Shown: piece by piece, positions 60,725 to 64,000 of the stretch | Numbering within the stretch: position 1 is the stretch's first letter | Layout: the number at the start of each line of letters is the position of its first letter | NCBI RefSeq assembly: GCF_014647875.1 | Contig: NZ_BMQA01000008.1 | Span: 186,001-250,000 of the forward strand | Direction: 5' to 3' | DNA length: 64,000 nucleotides | Origin: Streptomyces brasiliensis | GTDB taxonomy: Bacteria; Actinomycetota; Actinomycetes; Streptomycetales; Streptomycetaceae | The notes under the pieces: model-generated | The model's database searches: none | What the model was told of the DNA's origin: nothing | Seen by the model: only the letters and a program-made list of their open reading frames with translations | Made by a program: the position numbers and the translations under genes

Positions 60725-60728
<4 letters not shown>
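58428..60728 (-). CDS. Xanthine-dehydrogenase-family molybdenum-binding subunit
   Basis: This 766-residue subunit starts at GTG 60728, overlapping the 2Fe-2S gene. It binds the molybdopterin cofactor: DADRDTAAACYGLSPDQV-type region, PSGHVRGEGAMQVCAAYEAQMDKLAKKLG, DGVATVLCAAVETGQGFTTLARQIVQETLG and RVVELAVAQDVGRVLNPAQL. The usual C-terminal GEPP motif with the catalytic glutamate reads GAKSVSAVPVVT here, with alanine at the glutamate position. It is likely a molybdenum hydroxylase of unknown substrate, possibly changed in activity. Confidence 0.87.
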
Positions 60729-62337
<1,609 letters not shown>

Positions 62338-62341
<4 letters not shown>

Positions 62342-63231
62342 GACAGCGCCCTCCCCAGTGCTCGTCGGGCCAGCGCGGCGACGGTGCGCCGCAGGTGCAG
62401 TACGGCAGGCGGCAGCTGTGGCACCGAGCCGTCGGGTTCCGGGGCCGGATCGGGGATGCAGGCCGCGGCGACGTACTCCCCGAAGGCGTTCAGCGCCTCG
62501 GGGACGATCGCACGGTCGTTGTCCCAGTCGATGAGCTGGGCGACCCACTGCTCGGCGTCCAGGGGCCTGAGCGGCATCGGCGCTATGGCACCGACGGCGC
62601 ACCGCACTCCACGCCGGGCGGGGTCGAGGACGAGCGCCACGGAAGCCACCGCACGGCCCGGTCCGGTACGTCCGGTCGCCTTCAGGAAGACCTGGGGGGC
62701 GTGCAGCAGCGGCACGCGCACGTAGCCGATGAGTTCGCCGCCGCGCAACATGTCCACGCCCGCCAGCAGGTGCGACACCGGAATCTCGCGGCGCGTTCCC
62801 TCCTGGCCCGCGATGATCAGCGTCGCCTCCAGCGCGGCCAGCACGGGGAGCGCGTCCCCGGTGGGCGAGGCCGAGGCGATGTTGCCGCCGAGGGTGCCCG
62901 CGTTGCGGATGTGCGGAGGTCCGGCCGCGCGGGCGGCGGCGGCGAGCGCCGGGATCAGGGCCGCGAAGTCGGGGCGGCCCATGCGCGCGTGCGTGAGACC
63001 GGCGCCGAGGAGGGCGTGTCCGTCCTGGTACTGCCAGCCGCGGATCTCGCTGATCCGGCCGAGGCCCACCAGGGCGGCGGGCCTGAGCTGTCCGGAGTTG
63101 ACGGCGGCCATCAGGTCGGTGCCGCCCGCCACCGGGACGGCGGTGGGCATGGCCGCGAGTGCCGCCACCGCCTCGTCCAGCGTCGTGGGCAGCGTGACGG
63201 CCTGCGCCGCCTGCGGTGCGTGCGTGGTCAA
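62338..63231 (-). CDS. FAD-binding subunit of the xdh-family complex
   Basis: This 297-residue subunit starts at TTG 63231, chosen because GGAAGGGG lies upstream and homology begins there. It contains VPVAGGTDLMAAVNSG and IRNAGTLGGNIASASPTGDALPVLAALEA, both typical of CO dehydrogenase/xanthine dehydrogenase FAD subunits. It is the first gene of the three-subunit operon with overlapping starts throughout. Confidence 0.87.
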
Positions 63232-63474
63232 AACCGGCTGCCCCTTCCCGCTGCCCCACCTGGTCCCACCTGTTGCTGCCGTACGGTACGTGCTGACAGG
63301 GCGGACGTGGCAACTCTGGCACATCTTCGCAAGTGCCGAACGCGGGGGTCCGCTAGGAGGCATTCGCCCCCCTCACCAGCGAGATGTTCTGATTTCGTAC
63401 GGCATCACCGGTGCACGCCGATTGACTCTCTTCGGTGATCTCCGGGAGTTTTTTCCCTTACCTGTTCGAGGCGG

Positions 63475-64000
63475 CTACCGGTGGGGCGGCGGGCCGTCGA
63501 TCGGCCGGCCGAGCACTCCGGGGCGCCGCTGCCAGGGGCGGGGTCCGGTGGGCGGGCGGTAGGCGACGCCCAGGGCGTCAAGTCGCCGGTAGTGGGCGGC
63601 CATCCGCTGTTCGAAGCCGGCGAAGTCCCGTCCCTCGGGGGCGGGCAGCCGGCTCCAGGCGACCTCGGCGAACGCGGCCAGCCTGGGGAACGTCTGGTAG
63701 TCCACGCGCGCGTGGTCCTCCATCACCTCGGTCCACACGTTGGCCTGGGTGCCCAGCACATGGCGTGCCTGCTCCTCGTCCAACTCCCGTGGAACCGGCT
63801 CGAACCGGTAGACGTCCTCCAGGGTGCGCACGAACCCGATCGGCACGGGTTCGTCCTCGCCGGCCGCCTGCCGGTGGTCCAGGTAGACGTGCTGCTCGGG
63901 GCACATGACGACGTCGTGCCCGGCCCGCGCGGCGGCGATCCCGCCGCCGTAACCGCGCCAGGACGACACGGCGGCATCCTTGGCCAGCCCGCCCTCGAGG
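63475..64000 (-). CDS. GH20 beta-N-acetylhexosaminidase, C-terminal part (partial at window edge)
   Basis: The frame stays open to the window end, so the gene starts outside it. Visible are SSWRGYGGGIAAARAGHDVV, PEQHVYLDHRQAAGEDEPVPIG, YRFEPVPREL, HVLGTQANVWTEVMED and RVDYQTFPRLAAFAEVAWS, all GH20 landmarks of the C-terminal barrel. It cleaves terminal GlcNAc from chitin fragments, feeding the PTS genes at 22-25 kb. Catalytic Asp-Glu lie outside the window. Confidence 0.85.
   Translation of the reverse strand, partial: LEGGLAKDAAVSSWRGYGGGIAAARAGHDVVMCPEQHVYLDHRQAAGEDEPVPIGFVRTLEDVYRFEPVPRELDEEQARHVLGTQANVWTEVMEDHARVDYQTFPRLAAFAEVAWSRLPAPEGRDFAGFEQRMAAHYRRLDALGVAYRPPTGPRPWQRRPGVLGRPIDGPPPHR

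Noticed and set aside
63318..63337. GGCAC/GTGCC inverted repeat upstream of the FAD subunit gene
   Set aside because: A 5-bp inverted repeat with a 10-nt spacer is expected by chance in this GC-rich sequence.

Overview
This window is high-GC actinobacterial chromosome, almost certainly Streptomyces. The signs are pervasive G/C third positions, frequent GTG starts, an SsgA-family sporulation protein, the DasR/GlcNAc-PTS cluster, and a gene order I recognise as resembling the S. coelicolor SCO289x-SCO294x core (from memory, not computed).

Layout. 1-4700 is an accessory-looking left edge: the C-terminus of a DUF3427 helicase, a zinc-ribbon protein, a HAD phosphatase, and a divergent HTH regulator/unknown gene pair around twin palindromes. 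4700-18000 is mostly housekeeping and envelope genes: MOSC protein, inositol-monophosphatase-like enzyme, GlxA-type regulator with a probable homopolymer frameshift, DUF445 protein, SGNH hydrolase, a 29-nt tandem repeat array, a three-gene ABC exporter and a class A penicillin-binding protein. 17500-21600 holds sugE behind a guanidine-III riboswitch, a GroES-like protein, bcp, tRNA-Leu(UAG), rdgB and rph. 21600-24850 is the N-acetylglucosamine PTS (nagF, two EIIC genes) with DasR-type dre sites; the window's right edge enters a GH20 beta-N-acetylhexosaminidase, which would supply GlcNAc.

24850-31500 carries an MBL hydrolase, a membrane-anchored MazF/PemK-like protein, a sedolisin and the sulfur-carrier cysteine pathway (mec, cysteine-containing leader peptide, cysO, cysM). 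31500-36900 has an amino-acid permease, DUF2017, clpS, and the NAD-salvage pair pncB and pncA. 37000-46340 has a secreted M6 metalloprotease with an operator-like upstream region, two RDD proteins, ssgG, an FAD oxidase and a TPR protein.

46245-47476 holds a three-gene nitrile hydratase in which the usual beta subunit is split in two, followed by hppD and its divergent Lrp/AsnC regulator. 49300-55300 has a Lon-like protease, an IclR regulator, a helicase, a Doc toxin/antitoxin pair and an MFS exporter.

55460-56880 is a tRNA-Cys integration hotspot: a rearranged tRNA-Cys-like copy, an intact tRNA-Cys(GCA), and a 1.2-kb element remnant closed by a 34-nt copy of the tRNA 3' end and containing an ECF sigma-factor pseudogene. 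56900-63230 has an orphan double SUKH-4 protein and a three-subunit xanthine-dehydrogenase-family operon with two oddities: a long disordered extension on the 2Fe-2S subunit and loss of the usual catalytic glutamate in the molybdenum subunit.

All calls come from reading the sequence; no database searches were run.
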